Below, piece by piece: positions 7,267 to 16,811 of a DNA stretch of 64,000 nucleotides (its first letter is position 1; every line of letters starts with the position of its first letter). The translations under genes and the position numbers were made by a program. Below the pieces are notes generated by a model. That model saw only the letters and a list, made by a program, of their open reading frames with translations, ran no database searches and had not been told where the DNA came from. The stretch is from Actinospica robiniae DSM 44927 (GTDB lineage Bacteria > Actinomycetota > Actinomycetes > Streptomycetales > Catenulisporaceae), in NCBI RefSeq assembly GCF_000504285.1, contig NZ_KI632511.1:1299372-1363371 (forward strand). Reading direction: 5' to 3'.

Positions 7267-9066
7267 ATGAGGACACGAGCACGAGCATCAACGCGCTTGG
7301 CGCTGGCGGCAGCCACCGCTCTGGCGCTCTCGGTCCAGCTGCTGCTGCCGAGCACGGGCAGCGCGGCGACCGGGGAGTCACTGAGCGTGGACCTTTCGTC
7401 CACCCGGGGGGCCTCGACCGGAGTCGGAGAGGGATTCCTCTACGGCGTCAGCCAGGACGGAACGCAGCCGGCCGACCAGTACCTCGCGCCGCTGCACATC
7501 ACCGCCTACCGCGGCGGCGGACACGCCTCCGGCGGCTGGATCGGCGACGGCTACACGTACGGTACCGGAACGAAAGCCGACGTCACTGAGGCGATCACCC
7601 AGGCCAAACGGTTGGCTCAGGACTCTCCCTCCGCGCAGTACCAGGCGATCCTCACCGACATGTACGGCGCGGACGGCAGCCAGCCGTCGAGCGCGACATA
7701 CCCGTGCGACAACGGCAACTGCTCGAACTGGATCAGCTTCATCGACTCCACCGTGGGCGCGCTGCAGGCGTCCGGCCTGAAGTTCTCCTACGACATCTGG
7801 AACGAGCCGGACATCTCCGCGTTCTGGACCCGCGGGATGAACAGCACCCAGTACTTCCAGATGTGGGACACCGCCTACCGCGAACTGCGCAAGATCGCTC
7901 CGAGCGCCACGATCGTCGGGCCGTCGCTCGCCTACACGCCGCAGCGCAATCCGGGCGAATGGAGCACCTGGATGGCGCACGTCGAATCCGCCGGCACGGT
8001 CCCGGACATGATCACGAACCACGACGAGGGCGACGTCGACGACCCGGTCGCGGTCGCCCAGGCGATCAACAGCGACGAGTCGGCGGCGGGTATCAGCTCC
8101 CGGCCACTGTCGGCGAACGAATACCAGCCGTCCGACCGCCAGACCGCCGGGGTGACCGCGTGGTACCTGGCGCGCTTCGCGCAGTCCGGATACACCAACG
8201 CGATGCGCGGCAACTGGGCCTGCTGCGAAACCCCCAACCTGACCGGCGTGCTCACGCAGGTCAACGGCAGCTGGGTACCGAACGGCAACTGGTGGGCGAT
8301 GCGTGCCTACGCTGATATGACGGGCACCCTCGTGAACACCTCCGGCCAGGTGGGCAGCACGGCGGTCGCCGCCTCCGAGGACAGCTCGGCCAAGCGAGCC
8401 GTCGCCATCGTCGGCGACTCGAACGGGTACACCGGTGCCGCGTCCGTCACCTTCAACGGGCTCTCCTCGGTGCCCTGGCTGGCGAACAACGGCAGCGTCA
8501 ACGTGAGTGTCGAACGGATCCCGGACCAGTACCCGCTCTCCGCGCCCACCGTGGTCTACAACCAGAACGTCAGCGTCTCCAGCGGCTCGATCAACGTTCC
8601 CTTCACCTTCCAGGCCTCGCACGACGCCTTCGCGGTCTACCTGACGCCGGCCGGCTCGAGCACCGGTACGAGCGGCGGCGCGCTGCACGCGGTGGGTGCC
8701 GGTAAGTGCCTGGACGACCCGAACTCGACCACGACCGCGGGGACCCAGCAGCAGATCTACGACTGCAACGGCCAGGCCAACCAGACCTGGACGCACACCT
8801 CCTCCGGGCAACTGACCTTGACCGTGGGCGGCGCCACCGAGTGCCTCGACGCGAACAACAACGGCACCGCCAACGGCACGAAGGTCATCATCTGGTCCTG
8901 CAACGGCCAGGCCAACCAGACCTGGACCCTCAACTCCAACGGCACCGTCACCGGCAACCAATCGGGCCTCTGCCTGGATGTGACCGGAGCCTCCACCGCC
9001 GACGGAGCCCTCGTCGAGCTCTGGACCTGCAACGGCCAGAGCAACCAGCAATGGACTCTCGGGTAA
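7267..9066 (+). CDS. Secreted clan GH-A glycosidase (GH39-like) with ricin-B lectin
   Basis: Exported carbohydrate-active enzyme, 599 residues. Residues 1-34 are a Sec signal ending ASA-like at GSAAT. Residues 40 to about 455 resemble a clan GH-A barrel, with YDIWNEPD (putative acid/base E180) and SANEYQ (putative nucleophile E285). Residues 468-599 form a ricin-B beta-trefoil with three repeats marked by CLD and QxW (QANQTWT, QANQTWT, SNQQWT). The arrangement parallels the protein at 30923-32596. The GH39 assignment is from overall pattern and is tentative; family and substrate are not proven. Gene context (alpha-galactosidase, sugar ABC transporter, common operators) points to a galactose- or arabinose-containing plant polymer. 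Confidence 0.85.
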   Translation: MRTRARASTRLALAAATALALSVQLLLPSTGSAATGESLSVDLSSTRGASTGVGEGFLYGVSQDGTQPADQYLAPLHITAYRGGGHASGGWIGDGYTYGTGTKADVTEAITQAKRLAQDSPSAQYQAILTDMYGADGSQPSSATYPCDNGNCSNWISFIDSTVGALQASGLKFSYDIWNEPDISAFWTRGMNSTQYFQMWDTAYRELRKIAPSATIVGPSLAYTPQRNPGEWSTWMAHVESAGTVPDMITNHDEGDVDDPVAVAQAINSDESAAGISSRPLSANEYQPSDRQTAGVTAWYLARFAQSGYTNAMRGNWACCETPNLTGVLTQVNGSWVPNGNWWAMRAYADMTGTLVNTSGQVGSTAVAASEDSSAKRAVAIVGDSNGYTGAASVTFNGLSSVPWLANNGSVNVSVERIPDQYPLSAPTVVYNQNVSVSSGSINVPFTFQASHDAFAVYLTPAGSSTGTSGGALHAVGAGKCLDDPNSTTTAGTQQQIYDCNGQANQTWTHTSSGQLTLTVGGATECLDANNNGTANGTKVIIWSCNGQANQTWTLNSNGTVTGNQSGLCLDVTGASTADGALVELWTCNGQSNQQWTLG

Positions 9067-9109
9067 GCGGTAGCGATCGCAGCGAAATCTGATCGGATCC
9101 AACGCGTGG

Positions 9110-9146
9110 GTCCCGTATCCGGCGTCTGCTTGCCCGGATACGGGAC
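9110..9146 (+). terminator. Hairpin downstream of the GH39-like gene
   Basis: Perfect 13-bp arms GTCCCGTATCCGG and CCGGATACGGGAC around an 11-base loop, 44 bases after the stop codon. There is no clear T-run, as is common in high-GC actinomycetes. The remaining sequence to 9387 shows no gene. Confidence 0.6.
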
Positions 9147-9387
9147 GCGCGTGCACCCGTCGGACGTGACTTCGATCACCTTCTGCCGACGCTTCACCCT
9201 CCGTGGAGCGCGTCGTCGCGCGCAGCGCGCGAGGACGCGGCCCTGTTCCGAAATCACCGTTGCCGAGACCTTTCGCCGTGCTCGAGGGCGAGATCGGCTC
9301 ACTCGGACTCTGGCGCGTCGCCGGTGCTCCAATGGATGGTGAGCTACCCCAACCTCTGGGGTCGCCATGACCTGATCTCTGCGCAGC

Positions 9388-9416
9388 GGCGAGCGACCAG
9401 CGGCAGGCCGCTCGCC
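9388..9416 (-). terminator. Probable terminator of the esterase gene
   Basis: Inverted repeat GGCGAGCG and CGCTCGCC with a 13-base loop, lying 20 bases beyond the stop of the minus-strand esterase. It is shorter than the opposing hairpin at 9110. Confidence 0.4.
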
Positions 9417-9435
9417 ATCGCGCGGGTGGTGCCGG

Positions 9436-10797
9436 TCACTGCGTGGTGCAGGGCTTACCGTTGAGGGCGAATCCGGTGGGAGCGGCGGTGTTTCCGGTGT
9501 GGTTGGCCTGGAAGCCGAAGCTGGTGCTGCCGCCGGGTGCGATGGTGGCGTTGTAGCTCAGGTTCGTGGCCGTCACCGTCCCGGTAGCCGGGCTGATCGT
9601 CGCGTTCCAGCTGTTGGTCACGCTCTGCCCGGCTGCGAGGGCGAACGAGAGCGTCCAGCCATTGACGATGGAGGCGCCGGTGTTCGTGACGGTGATGTTC
9701 TGCGTCAGTCCCGTGTTCCAGGCGCTGACCGTGTCGGATACCACGCAGGCCGCTGATGACGTGCCGGAGCTCGAGGAACTGGGCGAGGGACTCGATGACG
9801 GACTCGGCGAGGCCGAGGCGGACGGGGAACTCGGTGTGGCCGACGGTGTCGAGCCGGCGGCATCAAGGCCGAAGAAGTGGATGGCGTAGGCGGCCATGCC
9901 CGCTTCGGGCAGCTGGTGCCCCGCGCCTTGGATGCTATAAGCCTCGACGTCGACCTTGCCCGTGGCATCGGCGTAGCGCCAGCGGGTCCAGCCGGAGACC
10001 GGGGTGTCCGTGGACGTCGGGGTCTGACTCAGGCCGAAAACGTTGGTCCACTGCTTGATGTCCTCCTGCAGCAGTTGATACGGCACGAGCGTGTCCGCGG
10101 TGCCGTGCCAGAGCTGGATCGGCGGGCGCGGGCCGGTGTAGCCGGGGTCGGCCGCACGAACCTCATCCCCCCACGTCTGGGCGGTGCGCGTCAGGTTTCC
10201 GCTGGTGCATTGGCTGCTGCCCGGCGGGTAGTCGGCAGCGTCGGCGAAACAGTCGAACGGCACGCCCATGTAGGCGGCACCGGCCTTGAACACATCCGGA
10301 TACAGCGCGAGCATCTCGTCGGTCATCATGCCGCCGGAAGAGGAGCCGGTCACGTAGACCCGGCCCGGGTCCCCGCCGTAGTTCTGCTCGGTGTACGTGA
10401 TCATCGACACGAGCGACACCGGATCGCTGCCGCCGCCGCGGACCTTGGCCGCGGACGACCAGGTGTCCCAGCAGTTGCCGAACCCGGCCTGCTGCGTCGC
10501 GGTCGGGTAGATGACGATGAACCCGTACTGGTCGGCCAGGGAGGCGAACTCGCTGCTGGAGTAGAAGCCGGGGCCGGAGCCGCCGCAGCCGTGCAAGGCC
10601 AGCACGATCGCGGGATGCGCCGGGCGGCTCGCGGGCACGTAGATGTACATCTGGGCGTTCCCGGGGTTGTTCCCGAAGTTCGTCACCTGGGTCAGACTCG
10701 CCGCGGCGGCCTGCGGCGCGGGTCCGATGACGGCGGTCAGGGCGCTGACCACCGCGGCTGCGAACGCGGCCGCGAGTGCGGTGCGGATACGCTTCAT
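9436..10797 (-). CDS. Secreted CE1-type esterase (acetyl xylan/feruloyl) with CBM2
   Basis: Extracellular esterase of the PHB-depolymerase/CE1 group, 453 residues, probably removing acetyl or feruloyl groups from xylan. Signal peptide residues 1-33. Catalytic domain about 35-320 has the oxyanion segment LHGCGGSG, nucleophile motif GSSSG with S153, and the late His in GAGHQLPEAG. A Ser/Pro linker (about 325-350) leads to a C-terminal CBM2 with NTGASIVNGWTLSFAL and a terminal Cys (GKPCTTQ), which binds crystalline polysaccharide. The ATG at 10797 has AGGAGGAG 5-7 bases upstream. It diverges from the MarR gene, with a palindrome between them. Confidence 0.92.
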   Translation of the reverse strand: MKRIRTALAAAFAAAVVSALTAVIGPAPQAAAASLTQVTNFGNNPGNAQMYIYVPASRPAHPAIVLALHGCGGSGPGFYSSSEFASLADQYGFIVIYPTATQQAGFGNCWDTWSSAAKVRGGGSDPVSLVSMITYTEQNYGGDPGRVYVTGSSSGGMMTDEMLALYPDVFKAGAAYMGVPFDCFADAADYPPGSSQCTSGNLTRTAQTWGDEVRAADPGYTGPRPPIQLWHGTADTLVPYQLLQEDIKQWTNVFGLSQTPTSTDTPVSGWTRWRYADATGKVDVEAYSIQGAGHQLPEAGMAAYAIHFFGLDAAGSTPSATPSSPSASASPSPSSSPSPSSSSSGTSSAACVVSDTVSAWNTGLTQNITVTNTGASIVNGWTLSFALAAGQSVTNSWNATISPATGTVTATNLSYNATIAPGGSTSFGFQANHTGNTAAPTGFALNGKPCTTQ

Positions 10798-10983
10798 CAC
10801 TCCTCCTGAGCTCGGGTGCCCGGTCGGCTTCGGCCCTTCAGCCGAATACGCGGAGCCCGGACACATCACTCGTGTGCCAGGAAGGTTGCGGCTGGGTCCG
10901 GACGCCGTCAAAGCTCCGCACGGACTCACAGCCCGGTCTCCGGAGGGCGACGCGGCCTTCGCGCTGGCTGTCAAGCTTCTTGC

Positions 10984-11000
10984 TATCAAGCAACTTGATA
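10984..11000. promoter_or_regulatory. MarR-type operator between esterase and regulator
   Basis: Perfect inverted repeat TATCAAG-CAA-CTTGATA, with a further TCAAGC copy at 10971-10976. It sits between the divergent esterase (start 10797) and MarR gene (start 11057), where MarR proteins normally bind to control themselves and the divergent gene. The size and AT-rich arms fit the family; binding is inferred. Confidence 0.6.
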
Positions 11001-11056
11001 TGCTATCCGGGAAAGTTTCATCGTCCGCGCCGGGCCGTGGCGCTATTCTTGTTCCC

Positions 11057-11575
11057 GTGAGCTCCCCTCGCGGTCGTGACGCCGTCCGTTCCGCTCCGGC
11101 CGCACCGCGGCTCAGCTACTTGGTCTTCCGTTTGGAGCGGCGCATCCGGGGGCGCCTGGATCAGGCGCTGGCCCGGCACGGGGTCACCACGACGGAGTAC
11201 ATGGTCCTGAGCGAACTGCGGCTGCGCGACGGCGCGTCCTCAGCCCAACTGGCCCGCGCCGCCTTCGTCACCCCCCAGGCGATGAATCTGGTCATCCGCG
11301 ACCTGGAGCGCCGCGGTCTGATCCGGCGTGAAGCGGATCCGCACGGTGGGCGGGTATTGAGTTCCACCCTCTCCCGCGCCGGGAAGACTCTGCTGCGCCG
11401 CTGCGACCGCGCACTCGACGAGATCGAAGACGTCATGCTCGCCGACATCGACGAGGAGGACCGCAAGGTCCTGGCCGATCGCCTGGCTCACTTCGCCCAC
11501 GCGTTGCACGCAGAGCCCGGCGCCGGACAACCGTCGCCGCCACCCCGACGAGATCGTCCGGCCACCGCTTCGTGA
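11057..11575 (+). CDS. MarR-family winged-helix regulator
   Basis: 172-residue DNA-binding protein. The winged helix spans about residues 45-105 (VTTTEYMVLSELRLRDGASSAQLARAAFVTPQAMNLVIRDLE), followed by the wing HGGRVLSSTLS and helical dimerisation ends. The GTG at 11057 is chosen because it begins the conserved region. TATTCT at 11044-11049 lies only 7 bases upstream, so the mRNA may be leaderless. Probable ligand is a phenolic released by the divergent esterase, since MarR proteins often sense aromatic acids (inference). Confidence 0.88.
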   Translation: MSSPRGRDAVRSAPAAPRLSYLVFRLERRIRGRLDQALARHGVTTTEYMVLSELRLRDGASSAQLARAAFVTPQAMNLVIRDLERRGLIRREADPHGGRVLSSTLSRAGKTLLRRCDRALDEIEDVMLADIDEEDRKVLADRLAHFAHALHAEPGAGQPSPPPRRDRPATAS

Positions 11576-11784
11576 TGGGATTAGCCGGCGCGGGCACAGA
11601 TCGCCTCTGACAGTGGCCGTCTCGGCGGCGACAGGGTTCCAGCCACGCTGGTGGTACACGGTGAAGCCGGTGATCGAAAGCGCGGGATGGAGCGGAGGCG
11701 GTCCGCGAACACGGCGTGCCCCGGTTCCCCCGACACCGGAGCGGCCCGTTCGAATCGCGCACAGGCGCAGTAGCGGAATTACGG

Positions 11785-11815
11785 GACGGCGCCCAGACTC
11801 CGTCCGGGCGCCGTC
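11785..11815. terminator. Bidirectional hairpin between convergent genes
   Basis: Perfect 10-bp arms GACGGCGCCC and GGGCGCCGTC around an 11-base loop, between the MarR gene and the convergent beta-helix gene that ends at 11846. On the minus strand it is followed by CCGTAATTCC. The 270-bp gap has no other recognisable content. Confidence 0.6.
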
Positions 11816-11845
11816 GCGTGATCCGTCGTGCGGGACCGTCCTGCG

Positions 11846-14779
11846 TCAGTTGTCGCTGACTGAGAAGTTGCTGAAGTCGGCCTGTGCCTGCAGGGACGGG
11901 CTGTGCGCGGTCACGATCATGCCGGCATCCTCATCGGTCGTGGCACCAGTGAGGGTGATCGCCGAGCCGACCTGGTTCCAGGCCTGATCGTCGGCCGAGT
12001 AGTAAGCGCTGACCTGGTCGCCGTCGCGTACAAGGCGCAGCCAGACCGGCGCCGCGACACTGCTCGGGGACTGCACGTCCTGGTCGAGGTAGCCGGGAGT
12101 CGAGGCGTCCTGCCACTGGAGTGAGACACCGTTGGACGGGGTGACCACCAGCGCCACGTAACCCTGCGAGCTGCCGGCGCCGGTGACGGCGTCGCGCAGG
12201 ACGAGACCACCCTTGGTCCAGGCATTGACGTTCTGTAGCGAGTCCACCTCCACGGTGACCGTGGAACTCGGTCCGGCCGCCTGGGGGCTGTAGATCGAGC
12301 CGTACTCGTCGTAGTGCTCGCCGCCGGCGCCCCAGATGTCGTTGCCGCCGGCCAGGATCGCGTAGGACCCACCCGACTGGCCGAAGGCCGAGGGCACCGA
12401 GCCGTAGCTCTTGAGGCTGGTCAGCGCCCCGGTTTCGGTCAGATTCGTCGAGGCACTGCCCGTGTAGGCGCTGCCCGCGCGGCGGTAGGTCGCGCTCGCG
12501 CCGACCGCCGCCTGCGCGATGGGGGCCGAGACGCTCGCCGGCGCGGTCACCGTCCAACTCGCTGTCAGGCTCTCGCCGGGCGGCAGGCTGTGCGGATTCT
12601 TCGACGAGGGCGTGACACTCCACCCGGACGGAATTGACAGCGCGAGCCGCAGATCGGACAACGGCCGCTTGGCGAAGTTCTGGATCGTAGCGTCGACCTG
12701 CGTCGTGCCGCCGGAGGAGACGGACGCCGAGGCGGGCGTGACCACCAGTCCGGCCGGGGCCGGGATGGTGTCGGCAGAGGTGCGCAGGGACGGTTCGATC
12801 CCGGCGTTGTACATCACCTGCTGCGCGGCCAAGGGCCAGTCACCTGAGGCGACCTGCACATTGCCCGTGGCAACGTTGTCGTGCGGGGCTCCGGTGGAGA
12901 TCTGCGTGGCCCCGTTGTTGTACCAGTTGTCGGAGAAGGTGTTGTCGTCGGTGTTGTTGGTCGAACTGGCGTTGGTAAACGCCCATACGCCAGCGTCCTG
13001 TACGACGTTGTCGGTCAGCGTGATGTACCGCGACCCTTCGTCTAGGTAGAGGCCGACCGTGTTGTGATTGTCGTAGATGTAGTTGTCATCGACGACGGCG
13101 TTCGGGTTAGCCGAGAGGTTGTAGATGCTGCCGCCGTCGTGGAAGACCTTCTTGGTGCCGTGCACGAGGTTGTCGGTCACGACCGTGTCGGCGAGCGTGG
13201 TCGGCGTGGTGTAGATCGGCTGGTAGTTGTACGTGCCGCGGTTGACGTAGTCCTGGCTGCCGCCCGGGTCGTTCATCCCCCAGCCCCAGCCGAAGTCGAT
13301 GCCGTCGTACGCGAGGTCGGAGACCTCGTTGTGCGTGATGACGGTGTGCGTGGCGTAGGTCGAGAGGATGCCGGACATGTCCTTGTAGTCCTCGGCGACG
13401 TTCGTCACCAGGTTGTCGGCGATCGTGACGTTCTGCACGATCATCCCCGGGTTCGACGGGTGGTGCGCGTCGGGCTGCACGCCGCCGGCCACGACGCCCG
13501 CACCCGAGTCGTCGGTGAAGGTGTTGTGGTAGACAGTGATGTCGGAAGCGCCCAGGCCCGGCCCGGAGTAGGTCGCGTCGGCATCGTTGCCGATGCCGAG
13601 GCCGACCTGTCCGAGGTGCTCGAAGCTGTCGCCGCTGAACGTGATGTCGCTGGCGGCCGAGACCTGTACAGCGGCCGGTATCTGCACCCAACTGTTCCGG
13701 GTCGCTTCGAACTGCGTGCATCCCGAGGAGCAGGTGGAGATGAAGTTCGCCGGCTGGGTGTACTGCTGGGCCAGGAAGGTGCCGTTCTGTTGGTCGGCGT
13801 AGCCGATCGACGTACCCGGGGTCAGCCAGGTGGTGTATTCGAACCCGATGTTCTTGATTGCCAGATTGGTGACCGGGTCGCTGTAGCTCCCGGAGATCTG
13901 CAGGAGTGAGGTCAGCCGGGGCAGCTCGACGTCGAGGTGCTTGGGGCTCTGTCCGGCGGCCGCCTTGTAGTACAGCAGCCCGGCCTGCGGGTCGAGGTAC
14001 CACTGTCCGGCGCTCTGGACGAACGCGAGGGAGTTCTCGAGCATCAGCGTCCCGCCCGCGAACGGGTGGGCGATGTCGTCGTAGCCCCAGTTGTTGTTGT
14101 TCCAGGCCGGTTGCTGCATGGTGACGGTGGTGCCGGAGATCGATTGGACGGGCGCGTACCGGTCCGTGAACGAGTCTTCGCTCTCGACCTCGATCCGGTT
14201 CTGCTCGGGCAGCGTCGCTAGGTAGTCGAGCGCGGGGTTGACGATGGTCATTCCGCTGGCGGTCACCTGCACGTCGCTGCGCGCGATGGTGATCGAGGCG
14301 CGCGGGGCAAGCGCTCCATTTACGTAGAGCTGCCGGGAGTCCTCGCCCTTGGGCACGTGGGCGACGTAAATGCTCGCCGACTTGTCATAGGTCTGCCAGC
14401 CGGTGACCTGCTGTCCGCCGGAGAGCACCGGATGTTGTCCGGGTACGCCCTGCCAGGTGATGGTGTGCCCGTCGCGCCCCGAGTCGGCGCTGGTGAGCGT
14501 CAACGGAGCGGCCAGCTGGTAGGTGCCGCCGAGCAGGTCGATCACGACGTTCTCGCGGGTCGAGAGCCCGCGGGCGATCTGCTGGGCCCGGGCGAGTGTG
14601 GCTACCGGACGGGCGGCGGTGGCCGGATTGCGGTCGTCACCGCCGGGATCGACGACGAGGGTGGCGGTTGGAGAGGAAGGGGTTGCGGCTTCGGCTGCCG
14701 GGGCGCTGAGCCCGAAGCCGGCGAGAGTGGCCACGGCCGCGGCGAGCGCGACAGTGGCCGATCTTGCCTTGGTCTGCAT
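11846..14779 (-). CDS. Secreted right-handed beta-helix glycosidase, GH141-like
   Basis: Exported protein of 977 residues. Signal peptide about 1-32. Residues 40-650 form a parallel beta-helix, visible as regular ITV/VTDN repeats, beginning with the VVDPGGDDRNPATAARPVATL opening typical of GH141-type beta-helix enzymes and containing DGGSIYN. Residues 690-790 look like a NEW3/alpha-galactosidase-associated domain (VVTPASASVSSGGTTQVDATI), and the last 170 residues resemble a concanavalin-like DUF1349 fold. Known GH141 members are an alpha-L-fucosidase and a xylanase, which suits the fucose-like operon upstream, 224 bases away on the same strand. The ATG at 14779 (AAGG 6 bases upstream) is preferred to 14785. 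Family call is moderate. Confidence 0.85.
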   Translation of the reverse strand: MQTKARSATVALAAAVATLAGFGLSAPAAEAATPSSPTATLVVDPGGDDRNPATAARPVATLARAQQIARGLSTRENVVIDLLGGTYQLAAPLTLTSADSGRDGHTITWQGVPGQHPVLSGGQQVTGWQTYDKSASIYVAHVPKGEDSRQLYVNGALAPRASITIARSDVQVTASGMTIVNPALDYLATLPEQNRIEVESEDSFTDRYAPVQSISGTTVTMQQPAWNNNNWGYDDIAHPFAGGTLMLENSLAFVQSAGQWYLDPQAGLLYYKAAAGQSPKHLDVELPRLTSLLQISGSYSDPVTNLAIKNIGFEYTTWLTPGTSIGYADQQNGTFLAQQYTQPANFISTCSSGCTQFEATRNSWVQIPAAVQVSAASDITFSGDSFEHLGQVGLGIGNDADATYSGPGLGASDITVYHNTFTDDSGAGVVAGGVQPDAHHPSNPGMIVQNVTIADNLVTNVAEDYKDMSGILSTYATHTVITHNEVSDLAYDGIDFGWGWGMNDPGGSQDYVNRGTYNYQPIYTTPTTLADTVVTDNLVHGTKKVFHDGGSIYNLSANPNAVVDDNYIYDNHNTVGLYLDEGSRYITLTDNVVQDAGVWAFTNASSTNNTDDNTFSDNWYNNGATQISTGAPHDNVATGNVQVASGDWPLAAQQVMYNAGIEPSLRTSADTIPAPAGLVVTPASASVSSGGTTQVDATIQNFAKRPLSDLRLALSIPSGWSVTPSSKNPHSLPPGESLTASWTVTAPASVSAPIAQAAVGASATYRRAGSAYTGSASTNLTETGALTSLKSYGSVPSAFGQSGGSYAILAGGNDIWGAGGEHYDEYGSIYSPQAAGPSSTVTVEVDSLQNVNAWTKGGLVLRDAVTGAGSSQGYVALVVTPSNGVSLQWQDASTPGYLDQDVQSPSSVAAPVWLRLVRDGDQVSAYYSADDQAWNQVGSAITLTGATTDEDAGMIVTAHSPSLQAQADFSNFSVSDN

Positions 14780-15003
14780 GAGCATCCTTACTCGTGCGGA
14801 GACTTGTCAGCGGTGGGCTGACCGGGTCGACGGCGCGAGATCGCCCTCGCGCCGTGCTGGCAGGCCGGGCCGGCCCGCGGTGGCGGGCGGTTTCCGGGCA
14901 TGCCGGGATCGCTGGCGCGCGTGATGGTGCGCACCGGCGTGTTCGGAGGATTCGATTGACCCGCGGCGGTTTCGCCGCGGCGGAGGGGCGCGGGCTGGGC
15001 CGC

Positions 15004-15780
15004 TCAGCGGCCCAGCCACCCCCCGTCGACGGGGATCAGGGCGCCGTGTACGTAGTCGGACGCCGGCGAGGCGAGGAAGACGGCGAGGCCGCCGAGGTCC
15101 TGCGGCCGGCCCCAGCGTCCGGCGGGGATGCGCTCGAGGATCGCGGCGTTGCGCGCGGGATCCTCCCGTAGCGCCCGGGTGTTGTCGGTGGCGATGTAGC
15201 CGGGCACGATCGCGTTCACGTTCACCCCGCGCCCGGCCCATTCGTTGGCCAGGGCCCGGGTCAGTCCGGCGATGCCGGATTTCGCGGCGGCGTATCCAGG
15301 GACGTTGATGCCGCCCTGGAAGCTGAGCAGCGACGCCGTGAAGATCACCTTGCCGCTCCCCCGGGCGAGCATGCCGCGCCCGATCTCCCGGGTGAGCTGG
15401 AACTGGCTGGTCAGATCCACGGTCAGGACGTGGTCCCAGTCCGCGTCGGAGTGCTCGGCGGCCGGGGCGCGAGCGATAGTGCCGGCGTTGTTGATCAGGA
15501 TGTCGACGGGATGTTCGAGCTCGCCGAGGGTGCGGGCGAGCCGGGCGACGGCCTGCCGGTCGGCGAAGTCGCAGGGCAGGGCGGTGAACTCCCGGCCGGC
15601 TTCGCGCACCGCCTGCTCCACGGCGCTCCCACCGGTCTCGAGCTGGGCGCTGACGCCGATGATGTCGGCGCCGGCGTGGGCGAGGGCGGTGGCGAGGGCC
15701 AGGCCGATGCCCCGACGCGCGCCGGTGACCACGGCGAGTTTGCCGGTCAGGTCGAAGCCGACCGCGGAGTCGCCGCTCAT
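15004..15780 (-). CDS. SDR oxidoreductase (2-keto-3-deoxy-sugar-acid dehydrogenase type)
   Basis: Classical short-chain dehydrogenase, 258 residues, NAD(P)-dependent, cytoplasmic. TGARRGIG forms the cofactor loop, NNAG follows beta-4, and YAAAKSG carries the catalytic Tyr/Lys. It is close to KduD and 2-keto-3-deoxy-L-fuconate dehydrogenases in pattern. It ends the operon, overlapping the zinc dehydrogenase by 4 bases. With a mutarotase, an aldose dehydrogenase and a lactonase upstream, oxidation of a 2-keto-3-deoxy sugar acid is the most economical role, but that is inference. Confidence 0.9.
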   Translation of the reverse strand: MSGDSAVGFDLTGKLAVVTGARRGIGLALATALAHAGADIIGVSAQLETGGSAVEQAVREAGREFTALPCDFADRQAVARLARTLGELEHPVDILINNAGTIARAPAAEHSDADWDHVLTVDLTSQFQLTREIGRGMLARGSGKVIFTASLLSFQGGINVPGYAAAKSGIAGLTRALANEWAGRGVNVNAIVPGYIATDNTRALREDPARNAAILERIPAGRWGRPQDLGGLAVFLASPASDYVHGALIPVDGGWLGR

Positions 15781-16811
15781 CGCTGCCCGCCCGAGCAGTC
15801 GATGAGCACCTTCATGATGCCCGAGCCGGATTCGAGGGCGGCGAACGCGTCGGCCGCGCGTTCGAGCGGTTCGGTCCGGGAGATCAGCGAGGAAACCGGG
15901 ATCTCGCCGGCGGCCAGGAGCCAGGCGGCCGCTTCGAAGTCGGCGCGTTCGTAAAGGCGGGCGCCGATCAGGGTCAGTTCGCGCCAGAAGAACCGGTGCA
16001 GGTTCACCGGGCGCGGATGGGGGTGGATGGCGACCTGAACGAGGCGGCCGCGGGCGGCCAGAGCGTCGACGGCCGTGGTCACCCCCGCTGCGGCGCCGGA
16101 GACTTCGAAAGCCACGGCCGCGCCCGCACCGCCGCTCCAGCGGGTGGCTTCCTCGGTGACCGAAACGGCCGCCGGGTCGAGCACGCGAAGGCCGAGGTTC
16201 TCAGCCAGGGTGCGGCGGTGCGGATCCGGTTCGACCAGCAGGACCTCGGCGCCGCCCAGACGGGCGACGAGCCCGATCAGTACACCGATGGGGCCTGCGC
16301 CGACCACGAGGGCGTGCTCTCCCGGCTGGAGCCCGGCGCGGGCGACGTCGTGGATCGCCACCGCGGTCGGCTCGACCAGGGCGGCGTGCTCGAGCGGAAG
16401 GGTCTCGGGCAGTTTCACCAGGGTGGAGGCCGGCACTGTCCACGAGGTCTGCATCGATCCGGGTGCGTCGATGCCGAGGAAGAGGAGGTTGTGGCAGATG
16501 TGGCTGTGCCCGGCACGGCAGGCGGGGCAGGTGCCGCACCAGGAGAGGGGCATCACCGTGACCGGGTCGCCGACCCGGTGTCCCTCGACGCCGTCGCCGA
16601 TCGCGGCGATCCGCCCGGACATCTCGTGTCCGAGCACCGCCGGGGTGCTCACCCGTGCGTCCATGTCGCCGTGGAAGATGTGCAGGTCGGTGCCGCAGAT
16701 GCCGGTGTAGGCGACGTCGATGCGGGCCTGCCCGGGACCGGGCGGGGCGGGCACGGCATCATCGACGACGATCGTGCGGGCTCGGGCATACGCGGCGCGG
16801 CGGGGGTTCAC
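15777..16811 (-). CDS. Zinc-binding medium-chain alcohol dehydrogenase
   Basis: 344-residue MDR-superfamily dehydrogenase. Catalytic-zinc motifs GICGTDLH and GHEMSG are present, and the structural-zinc Cys cluster lies in WCGTCPACRAGHSHIC. The Rossmann motif is VVGAGPIGVLIG followed by the acidic LVEPDPHR, suggesting NAD. It resembles sorbitol/L-threonine dehydrogenase-like enzymes of sugar-acid operons. The GTG start at 16811 has AGGAGGAG upstream and overlaps the mutarotase stop by 4 bases, so translation is coupled. The exact substrate in the pathway is unknown. Confidence 0.92.
   Translation of the reverse strand: MNPRRAAYARARTIVVDDAVPAPPGPGQARIDVAYTGICGTDLHIFHGDMDARVSTPAVLGHEMSGRIAAIGDGVEGHRVGDPVTVMPLSWCGTCPACRAGHSHICHNLLFLGIDAPGSMQTSWTVPASTLVKLPETLPLEHAALVEPTAVAIHDVARAGLQPGEHALVVGAGPIGVLIGLVARLGGAEVLLVEPDPHRRTLAENLGLRVLDPAAVSVTEEATRWSGGAGAAVAFEVSGAAAGVTTAVDALAARGRLVQVAIHPHPRPVNLHRFFWRELTLIGARLYERADFEAAAWLLAAGEIPVSSLISRTEPLERAADAFAALESGSGIMKVLIDCSGGQR

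Noticed and set aside
11735-11775. tRNA-like GTTCGAATC segment
   Set aside because: The flanking bases do not form a five-pair T-stem and no acceptor or anticodon arms could be drawn.
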